A DNA stretch of 64,000 nt from Diphasiastrum complanatum (lineage: Eukaryota > Streptophyta > Lycopodiopsida > Lycopodiales > Lycopodiaceae): assembly GCA_029204225.1 (NCBI GenBank), contig CM055111.1, positions 20,589,003 to 20,653,002 on the forward strand, given 5' to 3'. Position numbers and translations under genes: made by a program. The notes under the pieces were generated by a model that ran no database searches, was not told the origin of the DNA, and saw nothing but the letters and a program-made list of their open reading frames with translations. Numbering within the stretch: the stretch's first letter is position 1; every line of letters begins with the position of its first letter. Positions 24,382 through 36,790 of the stretch are shown here, in pieces.

Positions 24382-25063
24382 TGTTAAAAATTCACGATTC
24401 TAGCTTGACTAGTTTTGGTCATATGACTTGTAAATAGTTAGATGGTCATGATGTGGCTTGTCACACGTGCCAAATAACATAGGATTCCATTCATAAGGAT
24501 GTTCTCAAGTAGACCTAAGTGTTAGAACCTTTGGAATGAGTCCAAATTATGCTTAGATACAAGGGAGAAAAAATAGGAGCTATTTTTGGTAATTTTTGCA
24601 TTGTTGAGAGATCTCCAAGATTCCAACCTTAACTTGGTAGGGATGAAAGATCCACCAAAATTAGCATTAGGGATAGGTTTAGGGCTACTCATACCTGCCC
24701 AAAACTGTGATGGATCATGTATATATAGGTGATGATATCTCACCAAAATCAATCAAGCAATTTCATGATTTTTCTCTCATAATGGTGCAATTGCTCTCTA
24801 TGTTCATAATTGTTTGAGTACTTGTGATTACTAATGATTATAGGATTGAATGTAGGTCTGGTGTACAGTACTCAGACTGTGGGAGGCCGTATTTTCACAC
24901 GTGTGAAGCCTTCTTCAAGGATTTGGGCCATTTAGTGAGGTTCAAGCATAGATTTTTGATGGATTTTGATGGTTCAACTTGTGCTAATCTTATGAAATCA
25001 TAATCTATTGTTTCCCTCATCATTTCAAGTGTTTTAGGATCCTTATTTGCTATAATTTTTACA
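24382..25063 (+). repeat. Copia-1 3' LTR
   Basis: 682 bp, the same length as the 5' LTR, with about eight single-base differences and no indels seen by eye. Confidence 0.95.
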
Positions 25064-26028
25064 GGCAAGTGACTATACCTTAGTTGGAGGTATGGGGTCA
25101 CGTGACCCTTGGATAAGGGGTACCCTTACTATTAAGGGTAGGTGTCTTAGATTAAGGTACTAGTGTCTTTGATTAAGGGTAGGTAGGTGTCTATGCCTTG
25201 GATGGAGGTATGGAACCTAGTGAGGTGTTAAAAAGTCATTGGATGACTATTTTTCTAAACCTTGGGCCTCAACCTTGAACCATATCACTTTATTGGTCTA
25301 GGACCAAAGTATACTTGCACAACTTGGGCAATCGGACCTAGTAGGAGGGCGCCCTTCTAAAGTGTCCATTGAGTTCCCAACTCCCACAAGAAAGGCATTC
25401 AAAGAGTCATAGGTTATAGAAGGAGTCTCTTGACATTCCATAAGCCTATGGAGGCTCTTGGAGATTCTTTAACTCCCCTAGGCTTCTCTCTCTCTCATTG
25501 GATGAGCATGGAACTCCATAGTGCATTGGAGGGGTCCATGGACCATCTATATGAGGGTAGTAGGGTGCCCATTGTGGAGGAGAGATCTCTCTTGTTTGCT
25601 TGGCTTATGCTCTAGTGTTGCTACTAGTGTGTAGAGTGCTTTCTTGTGGTAGTATGCTTGAGGTTTGGATCTTGCTTATGGTATGGGACATAAGTAGGAT
25701 TTGGATCTTGAGTATGCTATGGAGTGTTGTGGTATGCTTGTGATTTGTTTATGGTTAGCAAGGGGATGCTAGATAGGTCTTGCTTGGAGCTTGGATCTAG
25801 CTATGGTTGGGTGGTGAATACTTGAGGCCAGCTTGTTATCTATCTTTGTGTTTAAAGAGTAGGGACACAGGTGGAGGAGAGATCCTTGGAGGCTTGCAGA
25901 TCCTTACTTGCAGGTGGAGGCATCCTAGCTCGAAGTTGGGAAGCATCTTGAAGCTTGCAGGTTGCTTGGAGGACATTTGGAGGATCTACCTTGGATTTGG
26001 AGGACTTCCTCACCTCTACTTGTAAAAG

Positions 26029-26040
26029 TGGTATCAAAGC
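26029..26040 (+). other. Gypsy-1 primer binding site
   Basis: TGGTATCAAAGC lies one base after the 5' LTR end. It differs by one base from the standard initiator tRNA-Met site TGGTATCAGAGC, a variant or decayed site. Confidence 0.8.
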
Positions 26041-27063
26041 TAGACAAAGGATGGTAACCTTTCTAACCTTCTTCAAGTTCTATTAAGATCACCAACTAAT
26101 TTTTTTTTTTTTGGGGAAGATTATAGGCTTTTCTAGTTGTAGGAAGCTTGTAGTTGAAGTACCCAATGAATCTAGTTCTCTTTGGAAAAGAGTAGTGATG
26201 CTTATAGAATTGTTTAGGGGCTGATTTTTTATAATGTTAGAGAAGTTTTAAAGTGGGCTTTGGGTTTTTAAAAGTTCTGAAAAAAGATTTGTGGGATAGG
26301 TAGAGGAAGTCTTCCTCTACATACACAAATTTTTTTTGGCAAAAAGATTGATTCTAGCTATGTGTTTTGATCAAAACTAGTGTTTTTTTGCATAAATGAA
26401 GTGTTTGAAGTTCTGATTTTCATTTTGAAGTTCTATTTTTCAGACCTGTAAATCTGAAAATCAGATTTGAAAAGTGAAGTTTTCATTCAAACTTCATTAG
26501 TTACACCTTTCTATCTCCTAGTTTCATGAAGATGACAATGTAGGAAGGGAATGGTAGTGTAACTTTGTGCATAAAACAAGTTTTGAAATTTTGTTTTTTT
26601 GTCATTTTGAAGTTCTGATTTTCAGATCTGAAAATTGAAGTTTTCATAAAGCTTCATTAGTTATCCATTTCTAGACACTAGTTTCTTGGTTTTGGAAATC
26701 TAGAATAGTGAGAAATGTGAAAACTTTGGTTGCTTTTGAAATGACAAATAGAATTGGAATGGGAATGGAATAAGAACTTTATGTAAACATTAGCTTGGAT
26801 TAGTTGATTGAAGTTTACATAAAGATTTGGTTTTCATTTTTGCTTTTGATTAAGGCAAATGTAGCTTGTTGTTGTTTTCCTCTTAAGCTTGGATTAAGCT
26901 TGCAAATAGTAGGCTTGGATTGAGCTTACAAACAATAAAATTGAATGATTAGAAGTAAATGCTTTTTATTTGCATTGAATGTAATAATTGAAGCATTTCT
27001 ATCATTCTAATTTGAGCACTTGTTGTTGTATTTGCATAATAGGAAAACACACAAGCAACCCCA
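26041..27063 (+). other. Gypsy-1 untranslated leader
   Basis: About 1 kb without coding evidence between the primer site and the gag start. It contains short repeats of GAAGTT(C/T)TGATTTTCA, including CAGATCTGAAAA and AGATTTGAAAAGTGAAGTTTTCAT (about 26400-26660). Likely the packaging and leader region. Confidence 0.6.
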
Positions 27064-30000
27064 ATGGATCAAACCAATGAAAACCCAACATTTGATCTAT
27101 TAAACCTATCCAATGTGGCACAAGCTCTTGAACTATTATACCAACAAATTCAAGCCACTAATAAGCAACTTCTTGAAACTAATCAAAGAAACCAAGACTC
27201 AGAGTCTAGGTTAGCCAATCAAAAGAAACATGTAGTTCCACCTCTTGTAAAAGTGTTTAAGGGGGGGAAGAAGGATAGGAACTTACAAGTGGTAAGTTCT
27301 TGGCAGAATGTTTGGAACAAATACTTTGCCATGAACCAATTCCCTGAATCTGAAAAGTTATCCACTGTCACTATGTTCCTTGAAGGAAGAGCCTTAGTTT
27401 GGTGAGATGACTTAGTTGCAAAGGGCAATCAACCTTGTACATGGGATGAATTTTGCAAGCTTTTTAGGGATTATTTTCTACCACTTTTAGATGACTATGA
27501 AAACTTCCAAAAGTTGAGTCATCTAACCATGAATAAAGGTTTGGAATAGTTTATTCAAGATTTTCATGAGTACCTGAATCCACTTTATAGTGATATTCCG
27601 CCTAAGGTACAAATGTTAATGTTTATTGATGGGTTACCAAAAGATTATCAAGTGGATGTTCGTAGGAACCATCCAAAAAACCCTAGAAGATGCTATTAGG
27701 GCTGCAAAATACTTGGATGACACACCTAAGCCACCTAGGAGTCAACAGCCTAATGAGCAGAAAAAAGGTTTTCAATTTAAGAGGAAACATAGGGAAGTTG
27801 TTAATGAAACACATCCCAATTCCAACAATCCTAAGAAAACCAAGAAAAACTTTAAAAAACATCATGGTGGCAATGATAAAGTTGAAGCTCGTAAGAAGAA
27901 CATGTGCTTCAAGTGCAATGGCGAGGGTCACCTTGCACGTGATTGCGTCAAAAAACAAGCTTCAACCTCAGGTAATCTATCTCAAAGTAATGAGATGGAT
28001 GTTTGTTTTCTTAGTTCTTTAGTTTTTGGTCCTAATGACCTTATTTGCATTAAAGGTAAAGTTAATGATCAAGTTGTTAATGTTCTTTTTGACACGGGAT
28101 CCACTCATAACTTTATTAATGTAAATTTGGTGCAGACGCTAAACCTTCCTACCAAAAAAAGTGAGAAAAAATACCGTGTGACAATGGCATCGGGAAGTAA
28201 TTCTGATTTGATGGATTTTATTGTTCCTGGTGTAGAATTGCACATTCAAGATTACTCTGAAAAACTAGATTTCCATGCTGTTCAATTAGCTAATGTAGAT
28301 ATTGTTCTTGGGCAACAATGGCATTTTGATAAGAACAAATCATTGAGAATTGATTTTGTTGAAAAATCTTTATCTTTTATGCATGAGAATTCTTTAATTA
28401 AGATCAATGCTAGTTTAAGTGTTGACACTAAAAATGTTAACCCTTATTCTAAACAGGAACTTAATTCTATTATGAAGAATTCTGATTTTAAAGTTTATTT
28501 ATGTTTTCATAATGATATCATTTGCTCCAATGATGAAGAACTTAACATAAATGCCATGAATATACCCAGTGAGAACACTACAGAATTTGAAGCCTATAAT
28601 GAACTTAGGCAGGAATTCAATGATGTTTATTTAGACCTTTCTGTAGGTTTACCACCAGAAAGAACAGTTGATCATAAAATTGACCTAATACCTGGAGCAA
28701 TTCCAATTGCACAGCGTCCTTATAGGATGAGTGCATCGGAAGAGACTGAGGTAAATAGGCAATTACATGATTACCTGAAAAAAGGGTGGGTACAACCTAG
28801 TAAGTCTCCTTGGGCATCACCAGTGGTTCTGGTGGCCAAGAAGGATGGGACTATAAGGTTTTGCGTCGACTATAAGAAATCGAACAAGGTAACCGTTAAG
28901 AATAGATATCCACTGCCGTACAAGTACTTTCGGGGGTCGATTCAGGGTTGCAAGATTCCTCGAATCAGGGAAATATTGAAATGGATTTCCTAATTCGAAA
29001 CAGGATTTTGTTTTGTAAAGGAAAGGTGTGTGTATCGGAGAATGACACTGTAAGGGCCCAAATATTGCATGAGTGTCATGATAGTCCATGCGCAGGACAT
29101 CCGGGTATACAAAGAACACTTGACTTAGTTCGAAGGCAATTTTGGTGGCCTAAGATGAAAAGTCAGGTAGAGGCCTATGTACTTAAATGTACTAAGTGCC
29201 AGTTAAATAAAGCAGAGAGGCTAAAAGCTAGTGGCCTATTACATCCTTTAGATATTCCTACCGGAAAGTGGGAAAGTATATCTGTGGATTTTGTGGTCAG
29301 GCTTCCACGTATAGGGAAGGGCCACGATTCGGTTTGGGTCATTGTTGACAGACTTACGAAGTTTGCTCAATTTATCCCAACGAAAACTACTGTTAAAGCT
29401 TCAGAACTAGCTCAACTGTTTGTTGAGAAGCTTTTTCGACTATACGGGCTGCCTTGCGATATTGTTAGTGACTGTGACCCAAAATTCACTGGGAATTTTT
29501 GGCAAGCAGTATTTGAAAAGTTGGAAACAACTTTAAGTTTAAGTTCTACAGATAATCCGGAATCAGACGGTCAAACGGAAAGGACCAATCAGACGATGGA
29601 GGATATGCTTCGAGCATATGTGGGCCATCGGTAGTCTGATTGAGAACAGTACCTTCCACTGGTGGAATTTGCATATAACACTACAAAACATTCAGCGACC
29701 GGATTTAGCCCTTTCATGCTTATGTATGGTTTTCAACCTCGATCACCAATTAGTGCTGGCATGAAAAACCTACGGGTGCAAGCCGCAGCTGATTTCCTTG
29801 TGGATATGCAAGAAATGTTATAGCTGGCTAAAGATAGCATAAGAAGTGCCCAGGACAGGGCAAGGCACTATGCTGATCTATCTCGGAGGCGCAAGGTATT
29901 CATGGTCAACGACCGGACGTTTTTGAGAGTCCCTAGTCACTCTAGGGGCTTGAAAACTAGTATGCAAAGTTGTCACCTACGTATTGCGGTCCTTTTAAGG

Positions 30001-30264
30001 TTATCCAAGTGATAAACAAGGTCGCACACAAACTAGAACTTCCAGCTAACGTTGAAATTGGGAGTTGGGGACCCTGATGAGTCCGTGAGTGGACCACCTG
30101 AACCCGAGGCGATTGTTAATAGCCGACAGAGAACTCTACGGAGTAGAGTGCTTTTGGAATTTTTAGTTAGGTGGAGGGGCAAATCAGAAGAGGAGGATAC
30201 CTGGGAAAAAGAGGCTGATCTCCAGAAGAATTTTTCAAATTTTTTCCTACAAGGAAAAATTTAA
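27064..30264 (+). pseudogene. Gypsy-1 gag-pol, decayed, RT/RNase H deleted
   Basis: Gag starts at 27064 (MDQTNENPTF) and is broken by stops at 27403-27405 and about 27548 and by a frameshift near 27660. The next open frame (27626-28993) has a CCHC knuckle ([14 protein letters not shown], about 27904), an aspartic protease (FDTGSTHNF, about 28088) and the RT start ([21 protein letters not shown]). The frame then jumps near 28925: the RT catalytic YxDD and the whole RNase H are missing. The integrase frame (28948-29634) has the HHCC finger (HECHDSPCAGHPG, CTKCQ) and acidic motifs VDFVVRLP, DCDPKFTGNFW and ESDGQTERTN. Further broken frames end in a chromodomain-like segment (FLVRWRGKSEEEDTWE, about 30160), placing it among chromoviruses. 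Confidence 0.9.
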
Positions 30265-30280
30265 GTTTAGGGGAAAGGAA
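30264..30280 (+). other. Gypsy-1 polypurine tract
   Basis: AGTTTAGGGGAAAGGAA lies immediately before the 3' LTR start TGTTACAT. Confidence 0.8.
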
Positions 30281-31359
30281 TGTTACATACCTATGTAACT
30301 AGCAGTACTTCAGACCCCTAATAGTCCATTTAGTGTTGGGGGCTATATGGCAAGGTACCCTTAGCATTAAGGGTATGTGCCCTTGGATAAGGACAGACAA
30401 GTGACTATACCTTAGTTGGAGGTATGGGGTCACGTGACCCTTGGATAAAGGATACTCTTACTATTAAGGGTAGGTGTCTTAGATTAAGGTACTAGTGTCC
30501 TTGATTAAGGGCAGGTAGGTGTCTATGCCTTGGATGGAGGTATGGAACCTAGTGAGGTGTTAGAAAGTCATTGGATGACTATTTTTCTAAACCTTGGGCC
30601 TCAACCTTGAACCATATCACTTTATTGGTCTAGGACCAAAGTATACTTGCACAACTTGGGCAATGGGACCTAGTAGGAGGTCGCCCTTCTAAAGTGTCCA
30701 TTGAGTTCCCAACTCCCACAAGAAAGGCCTTCAAAGAGTCATAGGTTATGGAAGGAGTCTCTTGACATTCCATAAGCCTATGGAGGCTCTTGGAGATTCT
30801 TTAACTCCCCTAGGCTTCTCTCTCTCTCATTGGATGAGCATGGAACTCCGTAGTGCATTGGAGGGGTCCATGGACCATCTATATGAGGGTAGTAGGGCGC
30901 CCATTGTGGAGGAGAGATCTCTCTTGTTTGCTTGGCTTATGCTCTAGTGTTGCTACTAGTGTGTAGAGTGCTTTCTTGTGGTAGTATGCTTGAGGTTTGG
31001 ATCTTGCTTATGGTATGGGACATAAGTAGGGTTTGGATCTTGAGTATGCTATGGAGTGTTGTGGTATGCTTGTGATTTGTTTATGGTTAGCAAGGGGGTG
31101 CTAAATAGTTCTTGCTTGGAGCTTGGATCTAGCTATGGTTGGGTGGTGAATACTTGAGGCCAGCTTGTTATCTATCTTTGTGTTTAAAGAGTAGGGACAC
31201 AGGTGGAGGAGAGATCCTTGGAGGCTTGCATATCCTTACTTACAGGTGGAGGCATCCTAGCTTGGAGTTTGGAAGCATCTTGAAGCTTGCAGGTTGCTTG
31301 TAGGACATTTGGAGGCTCTACCTTGGATTTGGAGGACTTCCTCACCTCTACTTGTAAAA
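30281..31359 (+). repeat. Gypsy-1 3' LTR
   Basis: 1079 bp, the same length as the rejoined 5' LTR, followed by the GTCCA target duplication. The AGGCTTCTCTCTCTCTCATTGGATGAGCATGG block and the short frames it creates occur in both LTRs and are not genes. Confidence 0.95.
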
Positions 31360-31364
31360 GTCCA

Positions 31365-32130
31365 CCACCATTTGCACCATATTTTTGAACGCAAAATCTC
31401 AATTGGAATTGGCTTCAAGAAAATTAAATCAACTCTTTGATATATACCTTCAAATTATTTAATAATCTTGTTGAATATCCCTAGTATTTTGATTCATTAT
31501 GAGGAGTATTTACAATTAGTTATTCATAGCACTCACAATCCATACTCAAAATATTCACAATCCATATTCAAAGTATTCATAATCCATGTACAGTATCGTT
31601 ACTTAGAGCAATCACGATTTTTATTCATAGTATCATGATCAATATTCAGAGTATTCATGATTAGTTTTTAAAGTATTATGATCAATATTCAATGTATTCA
31701 TGATCAATATTTAAAATATTCACAATAAGTATTGACATTGCATTATTTAGAATAATCATAATCAATTTTCACGATTCGGTATTCAAAATATTCACATTTT
31801 AGTATTCATAATATCCATGTTTCAGTAGTTAAAATATCCACGACTTAATTTATCAGACATTTTGTTGACATGCAAAAACATGAGAATTGATAAGATGACA
31901 AATGTCAAATGCAAAAATAGAAGCATGAAATATTATTCCTTAATTACACATTCATCATAATAATCAAAAATACCTAAAGATTTAAAATATATTAATGCAT
32001 ATACAAATTTTCTAATATCTATTTTTTTTCAATGGTTTTGAAAATACCCATGAAAACTCCACTAAACATTTCTCTCAAAACTGAATGTTATTTTTAAGCT
32101 ACAAATATCCTTAAGAAAGCCAAAAAAAAA
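31365..32130. repeat. AT-rich degenerate tandem repeats
   Basis: From about 31495 to 31860, words such as AATATTCA(A/G)AGTATTCA(C/T)AATC and TATTCATGATCA recur every 25-35 bp with heavy divergence. The rest, up to 32130, is AT-rich and shows nothing else. It is the sequence into which Gypsy-1 inserted; similar words occur left of the element. Confidence 0.55.
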
Positions 32131-33400
32131 TTGGACATGGCTTGTTTGTTTGCGACTGGCGAAGGCAGCCGGCGCGGCGATGGCGGAAACAACAGGTTAG
32201 TAGTAGGGCAGATCAAATGCTTCCGATCTTCCTTGCTACTATGGAATAGAGAATTGATAGCATTGTTGCTAGGGTGGAATATGACAGGAAAGCTTCAGAA
32301 ATAGCCACAGGTTGTTTTGATTAAACTCTTTACTGTATTCCTCGATTTCTTGTAGGCTTTCCCTTGTTTTAAGTTATTGAGCAACTTTTGAACCTGTAAA
32401 AATCTGCATTGGGTGCCACAATAGGGCAACAGTGCCTGTGAAAGGTCGTGGAAGGCCACAGACTGTTGGAGGAGAATAATTGATTTTCTTGAATCCACTA
32501 TAGCCAAAGACTTGAAGAGAAAGAGAAAGAGACCCTCGCAGGCAATTTGCGCGCCCAAGTGAAGTGACAACATGTTACGTACCCATAAGGGCACGCAACA
32601 AAAAACTTGAGGTGGCGGTCTCAGTTATGGGACGGAATGCTGATCTTGAGCTATAGGTCTTTTGGGTGCCATGTGTCAGTATCTTATTGGTGCGTCGTGA
32701 CTCGTTGTATGGACTCGCATCAGTGTGCACAATTATCGCGTGTCGTTGGTCATGCGTGACTCCTATGGTCGAAGATTACCCCACCTGGACTATGTATATA
32801 GAGGTGGATCTCCATGAGCTTGTCATTCATTCTCTCTTGGAGAATGATGAGCTCTTCCACCGGTGGTCAGGTCAGGACGATTATCTAGGCCTCAGGATGT
32901 AGGTAGGCGAGAGTCGAGGGTAAGTATAATAACCCTAAAGGATTGCCTCTAAGATGAGGATAGGAGAATACAATAGGAGAGACTATGGAGCCAAACCGCC
33001 CAACCAATCCTAGATCAAACCTGGATCTAGCTCCCAAGCCATGCCATGTGAAACAAGAGGAGAAGAGAGAAACTAGTGACCTAAATCCAATATGTTGACG
33101 GGAGAATCCCCACCTCATTATATAGAGAGTAGAGTCATGTGCATGTAACATGCAACCCCCATGCAGGTCAACTATAAATAGGTCTCATCTCTTCATGCAG
33201 TCCTCCTGCCTATATCCATCACACTTTTTTGGAAAACTTCAACGGTTGACAGTTTTCACTATAGCAAAATTGTCTTCAAAGTACAGCACTTCATTTAGTT
33301 TGACATAAAGGTATACTTCAAAGTTTCAAGTTTTATGCACATAAGCACTTGAAAACTTCATTTTTAGTAAGGAGTATAAAACCTCATAAAAATAAGCTGA
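32131..33400. other. Unassigned stretch
   Basis: No recognisable protein. TGTTACGTACCC (about 32573) followed by a TATA-like TATGTATATAGA (32792-32803) could be part of a Gypsy-type LTR, since the next decayed Gypsy begins just downstream. I could not confirm a paired LTR. Confidence 0.3.
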
Positions 33401-34486
33401 GAAAGCATATCCATGGATTTTGTAGTTGGAGTTCCAAAGACCCAACAACAACATGATTTTATTTAGGTTGTAGTGGATCGGTTAACTAAGTTAGCTACTT
33501 TCATACTAGTTAAGTCAATTATAAAGGCTTCTGATTTAGCCTAGATCTTTGCTGAAATATTATTTCGGTTGTATGGTCTGCCAAGTGACATTCTTAGTGA
33601 TAGAGATCCTAAGCTCACAGGTCACTTTTGGTCAGCAGTATTCCATAAACTAGAAACTTCGCTGAGTTTAAGTTCTTCTGATCATTTTGAATCAGATGGC
33701 CAGACAGAAAGGACTAATCAAACTATGGAGGATATTTTGAGGACATATGTTTCTCACAAGCAATCTCATTGGAAAGATTACCTCCCATTGGTTGAGTTTG
33801 CATATAATAGTAGAAAACATTCTGCTACAAGTTACAGTCCTTTTATGCTTATGTACGATTTTCAACCTAGATCTCTGGTAAATGTTGAGAGGAAGTCTAT
33901 TAAGATCCAAAAGGTTGCTGATTTCCTACATGATATGCAAGAGATGTTGCAAGTGGCTAAGGATAATATCCGTAGTGCTCAGGATAGAGCTAAACACTAT
34001 ACCGATCTTAAGAGATTACCAAGAGATTTTAAAGTTGATAACTTGGTATATCTTAGGATTCCAAAAGATTCTAAGACGTTACGTACAAGAAAGCATTGCA
34101 AACTATCTGCTTGTTTTTGTGAACCGTTCAAGATTATTATACGAAGAATTGTTCTTTGGCATATAAACTCAATCTTCAAGGAAAATCGGCTACACACCCA
34201 ATATTTCATGTAAGTCGTTTGAAACTAATTTTACATGAAGGTGATGAAGTTGGATTGGATGAGGATTTATTCCATTTGAAAGATTTATCACTTAGTGTAC
34301 TTTGGAACCTGAGAAAGTGCTCAGAACCAGAGATAAACAATTGAGAAATCATTCTATCTATGAGTGCTTAACTTGGTGGAAAAGGTCGTATTGAGGATGC
34401 TGATTCGTGGGAGAGAGTTGATAGCATAAAGAAGAATTTCTCTAAGTTCAGCTTCTGAGGACATGAGCAGTTCAAGGGGGGAAGAA
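33400..34486 (+). pseudogene. Gypsy-3 integrase and chromodomain fragment
   Basis: 3' part of a Gypsy pol, close to Gypsy-1. It begins near the first integrase Asp (SMDFVVGVPKTQQQHD, about 33410), continues with DRDPKLTGHFWSAVF and ESDGQTERTNQTMED, and has an open frame at 33569-34213 (LVEFAYNSRKHSAT, LMYDFQPRS). A frameshift near 34150 leads to PIFHVSRLKL and a poorly preserved chromodomain-like tail (RIEDADSWERV, about 34390). Everything 5' of the integrase core is missing. The purine tract AAGGGGGGAAGAA (34473-34485) precedes an LTR start. Confidence 0.85.
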
Positions 34487-34850
34487 TGTTATGTCAATGA
34501 CTAGTACATAGGATTCAGTATACTCCTAGTCTTGGATACACGGTACTTCAGTGAAACAAGCTACTAGTTATGCCACGTCATATTGGATGTGACCCGAAAG
34601 TAACTAATATCCTTGTGAGGCCCATAACACATCGTACAAGGTTTGGGACAGTGTATGCATGTGTAGATCTATCAATAGTAATTCTATGAATAGAGGATCC
34701 CTACATAGAAACTCTATTCTAGATGAATCTATGTATAGGGTGTCAATGATCTGATAAGCACTCTCAATCATTCATCATAAGTAATCACCATAAGAAGGAG
34801 GAAGAACACACAATCACTATATCACACTAACTGAAAGAGAGTACAATAAA
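34487..34850 (+). repeat. Gypsy-3 3' LTR, start only
   Basis: TGTTATGTCAATGACTAGTA starts directly after the purine tract. The far end is not resolved, because the following (AT)n(AG)n tract belongs with the oppositely oriented Copia-4 LTR. The border lies somewhere between about 34600 and 34860. Confidence 0.55.
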
Positions 34851-34853
34851 CCC

Positions 34854-35064
<211 letters not shown>

Positions 35065-35163
35065 CTATTAGTTGACTATAGACTAGCCTACAGTTACTTA
35101 CAACTGGTAACAGCTGTCAACAGTAAATCGTAAACAGTAACAAGTTTATCATTGGTTTCTAAC

Positions 35164-36790
35164 ACTCTCCCTCAATGATAAACTCCCTCAATGATAAAAG
35201 TACATTCTTCTATCCCTAATAAAGTATGAAACTTTTCAAATTTACATCTACCTAATGACTTAGTAAAAATATCTGCCATTTGATTTTCAGATTTACAAAA
35301 AACAAGATCAATGGTTCCATCAAGTATTTTCTCTCGAACAAAGTGATAATGTATTTCGATGTGCTTGGTTCGAGCATGTAGAACTGGATTTTTGGCAAGG
35401 TGAATTCAGCTTTGGTTGTCACAAAAAATAGTAGTTGCATCCACCTGTGGTTGACCTAAATCAACAAGCAATCTTCATAGCCATACAGCTTCCTTTTTAG
35501 CATTGCTGAGTGCACGATATTCAGCTTCCGTCGAAGATAAGGCTACTGTAGGTTATTTTTTGCTACTCCATGAAATTGCAGCTGTACCATAACTGAATGT
35601 ATGACCATTGGTAGATCTTCTATCATCAATATTCCTTGCCCAATCAGCATCTGTGTAATCTACCAACACTGGTGCTTCAGGCTGATCATACTTCAAACCA
35701 AAATTCAACGTCCCTCAAATGTACTCGAGAATACGTTTAGCAGACTTCCAGTGTGCTTGACTAGGATTTTGCATAAATTGACTAACAACACCAACAACAT
35801 AAGAAATATCAGGTTGTGTGTGTGTCAAATAGATCAAACTACCCACCAATTGTCTGTACAAGTAAGCATCTACTTTCTCTGATTTATCATATGCAGTAAG
35901 CTTCTTGTTGACATCCATCGGTGTACTCAAAGGCTTACAATCCTGCATATTGAACTTATAAAGCAAATCTCGTGCATACTTGCTTTGTGTAAGAAAGAAA
36001 CCTCTTCCTTTTGCCATACTTCAATGCCAAGACAAGAGTGCATCAATCCTAGATCACTCATGTCAAAAATATTGGAAAGATCTGATTTGATTTCATCAAT
36101 TAAGCTCTCATTACTTCTTGTAATAATCAAATCATCTACGTACAAAACAATGAACACTATATCTGAATCTTGGTTTAGAATGTAAAGATTAGGATCGGCC
36201 TTACTCTTTATCATTCCTCTTCGCCTGAAGTGTTCATCAATGCAAGAGTACCACGCCCGCGGTGCTTGCTTCAATCCATAGATAACTTTGTTGAGCTTAC
36301 AAACAAGATGCTCTCTCCTTGGCTCAACAAATCCTTGAGGTTGTACTAAATACACCTCTTCATCCAGCACTCCACTAAGAAAAGTAGATTTAACGTCCAT
36401 TTGCTGGATCTTCCAACCATGGAAAGTAGAAATAGCAATGATAGAATGTATAGTTACCATCTTAGCTACGGGTGCAAAAGTTTTCTCAAGATCAATGTCT
36501 TATTCCTGCTCAAATCCTCTCGCAACCAACCGTGCTTTATACTTGTTGAGTTGCCCATCTGTTCCATATTTGATCTTATAAATCCATTTGCAAGTGATAG
36601 GCGTGAGGTAGCTCAACCAAGTTCCACGTCCTATTTTTTGATATGGCCACCATTTCTATTTCCATTTCTGCATGCCACTCCTTGTGCTCCTTTGCTTCAT
36701 GAAAGGTTTTTTGTTCTTGAGCCTTGAGCATGGAACCCATTAGGGCTAGATTCATCTCTAACCTTGCAAGAGGTTTCCGATTTCTGCTTG
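35164..36790 (-). pseudogene. Copia-4 RT/RNase H fragment (minus)
   Basis: 3' part of a Copia pol. On the minus strand: FAPVAKMVTIHS, QQMDVKSTFLSG, VIYGLKQAPRAWY, the RT catalytic YVDDLIITRSN (about 36130), then after a frameshift STPMDVNKKL, VGSLIYLTHTQPDISY and RNase H words (DADWARNIDDRRST, SSTEAEYRA, KHIEIHYHFVRE, ADIFTKSLG) down to about 35180. Several stops occur. The 3' LTR starts TGTTAGAAACC at 35164 on the minus strand and runs leftward into the microsatellite. Gag, protease and integrase are absent, so it is truncated or deleted. Confidence 0.87.

Larger units (their letters stand above)
19384..25063 (+). mobile_element. Copia LTR retrotransposon (Copia-1), nested, recent
   Basis: 5680-bp element with two 682-bp LTRs (19384-20065 and 24382-25063), TG...CA ends and a 5-bp target duplication GACAA/GGCAA (19379-19383 and 25064-25068, one mismatch). 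I count about eight LTR differences (about 1.2%), half the divergence of the host Gypsy LTRs, consistent with the nesting order. The primer site TGGTATCAGAGC directly follows the 5' LTR, and the purine-rich GTGAGGAGGAG precedes the 3' LTR. One gag-pol frame has a single internal stop. The zinc knuckle and protease are missing. Confidence 0.96.
19264..26027 (+). repeat. Gypsy-1 5' LTR (interrupted)
   Basis: LTR halves 19264-19383 and 25069-26027 are separated by Copia-1. The intact right LTR reads continuously through the same point (GGACAGACAAGTGACTATAC), which proves the interruption. Confidence 0.94.
19264..31359 (+). mobile_element. Gypsy chromovirus LTR retrotransposon (Gypsy-1), split by nested Copia
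   Basis: The full-length insertion is flanked by an exact 5-bp target duplication, GTCCA (19259-19263 and 31360-31364). The 5' LTR is 19264-19383 plus 25069-26027 and the 3' LTR is 30281-31359. Both total 1079 bp once the nested Copia and its 5-bp duplication are removed. The element alone is about 6.4 kb. By eye the LTRs differ at roughly 27 positions (about 2.5%). LTRs start TGTTACAT and end TGTAAAA, not the usual CA. A primer binding site follows at 26029 and a purine tract precedes the 3' LTR. The coding region is decayed and lacks most RT and RNase H sequence, so it is non-autonomous. Confidence 0.94.

Noticed and set aside
25430-25615. Identical small frames in both Gypsy-1 LTRs (also 30762-30947)
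   Set aside because: They lie in LTR U3/R sequence and are duplicated only because LTRs are duplicated; a conserved peptide would need independent evidence.
31500-31860. Possible CRISPR-like array of regularly spaced words
   Set aside because: The words are diverged, AT-rich and irregularly spaced without unique spacers; this is a plant nuclear tandem-repeat tract.
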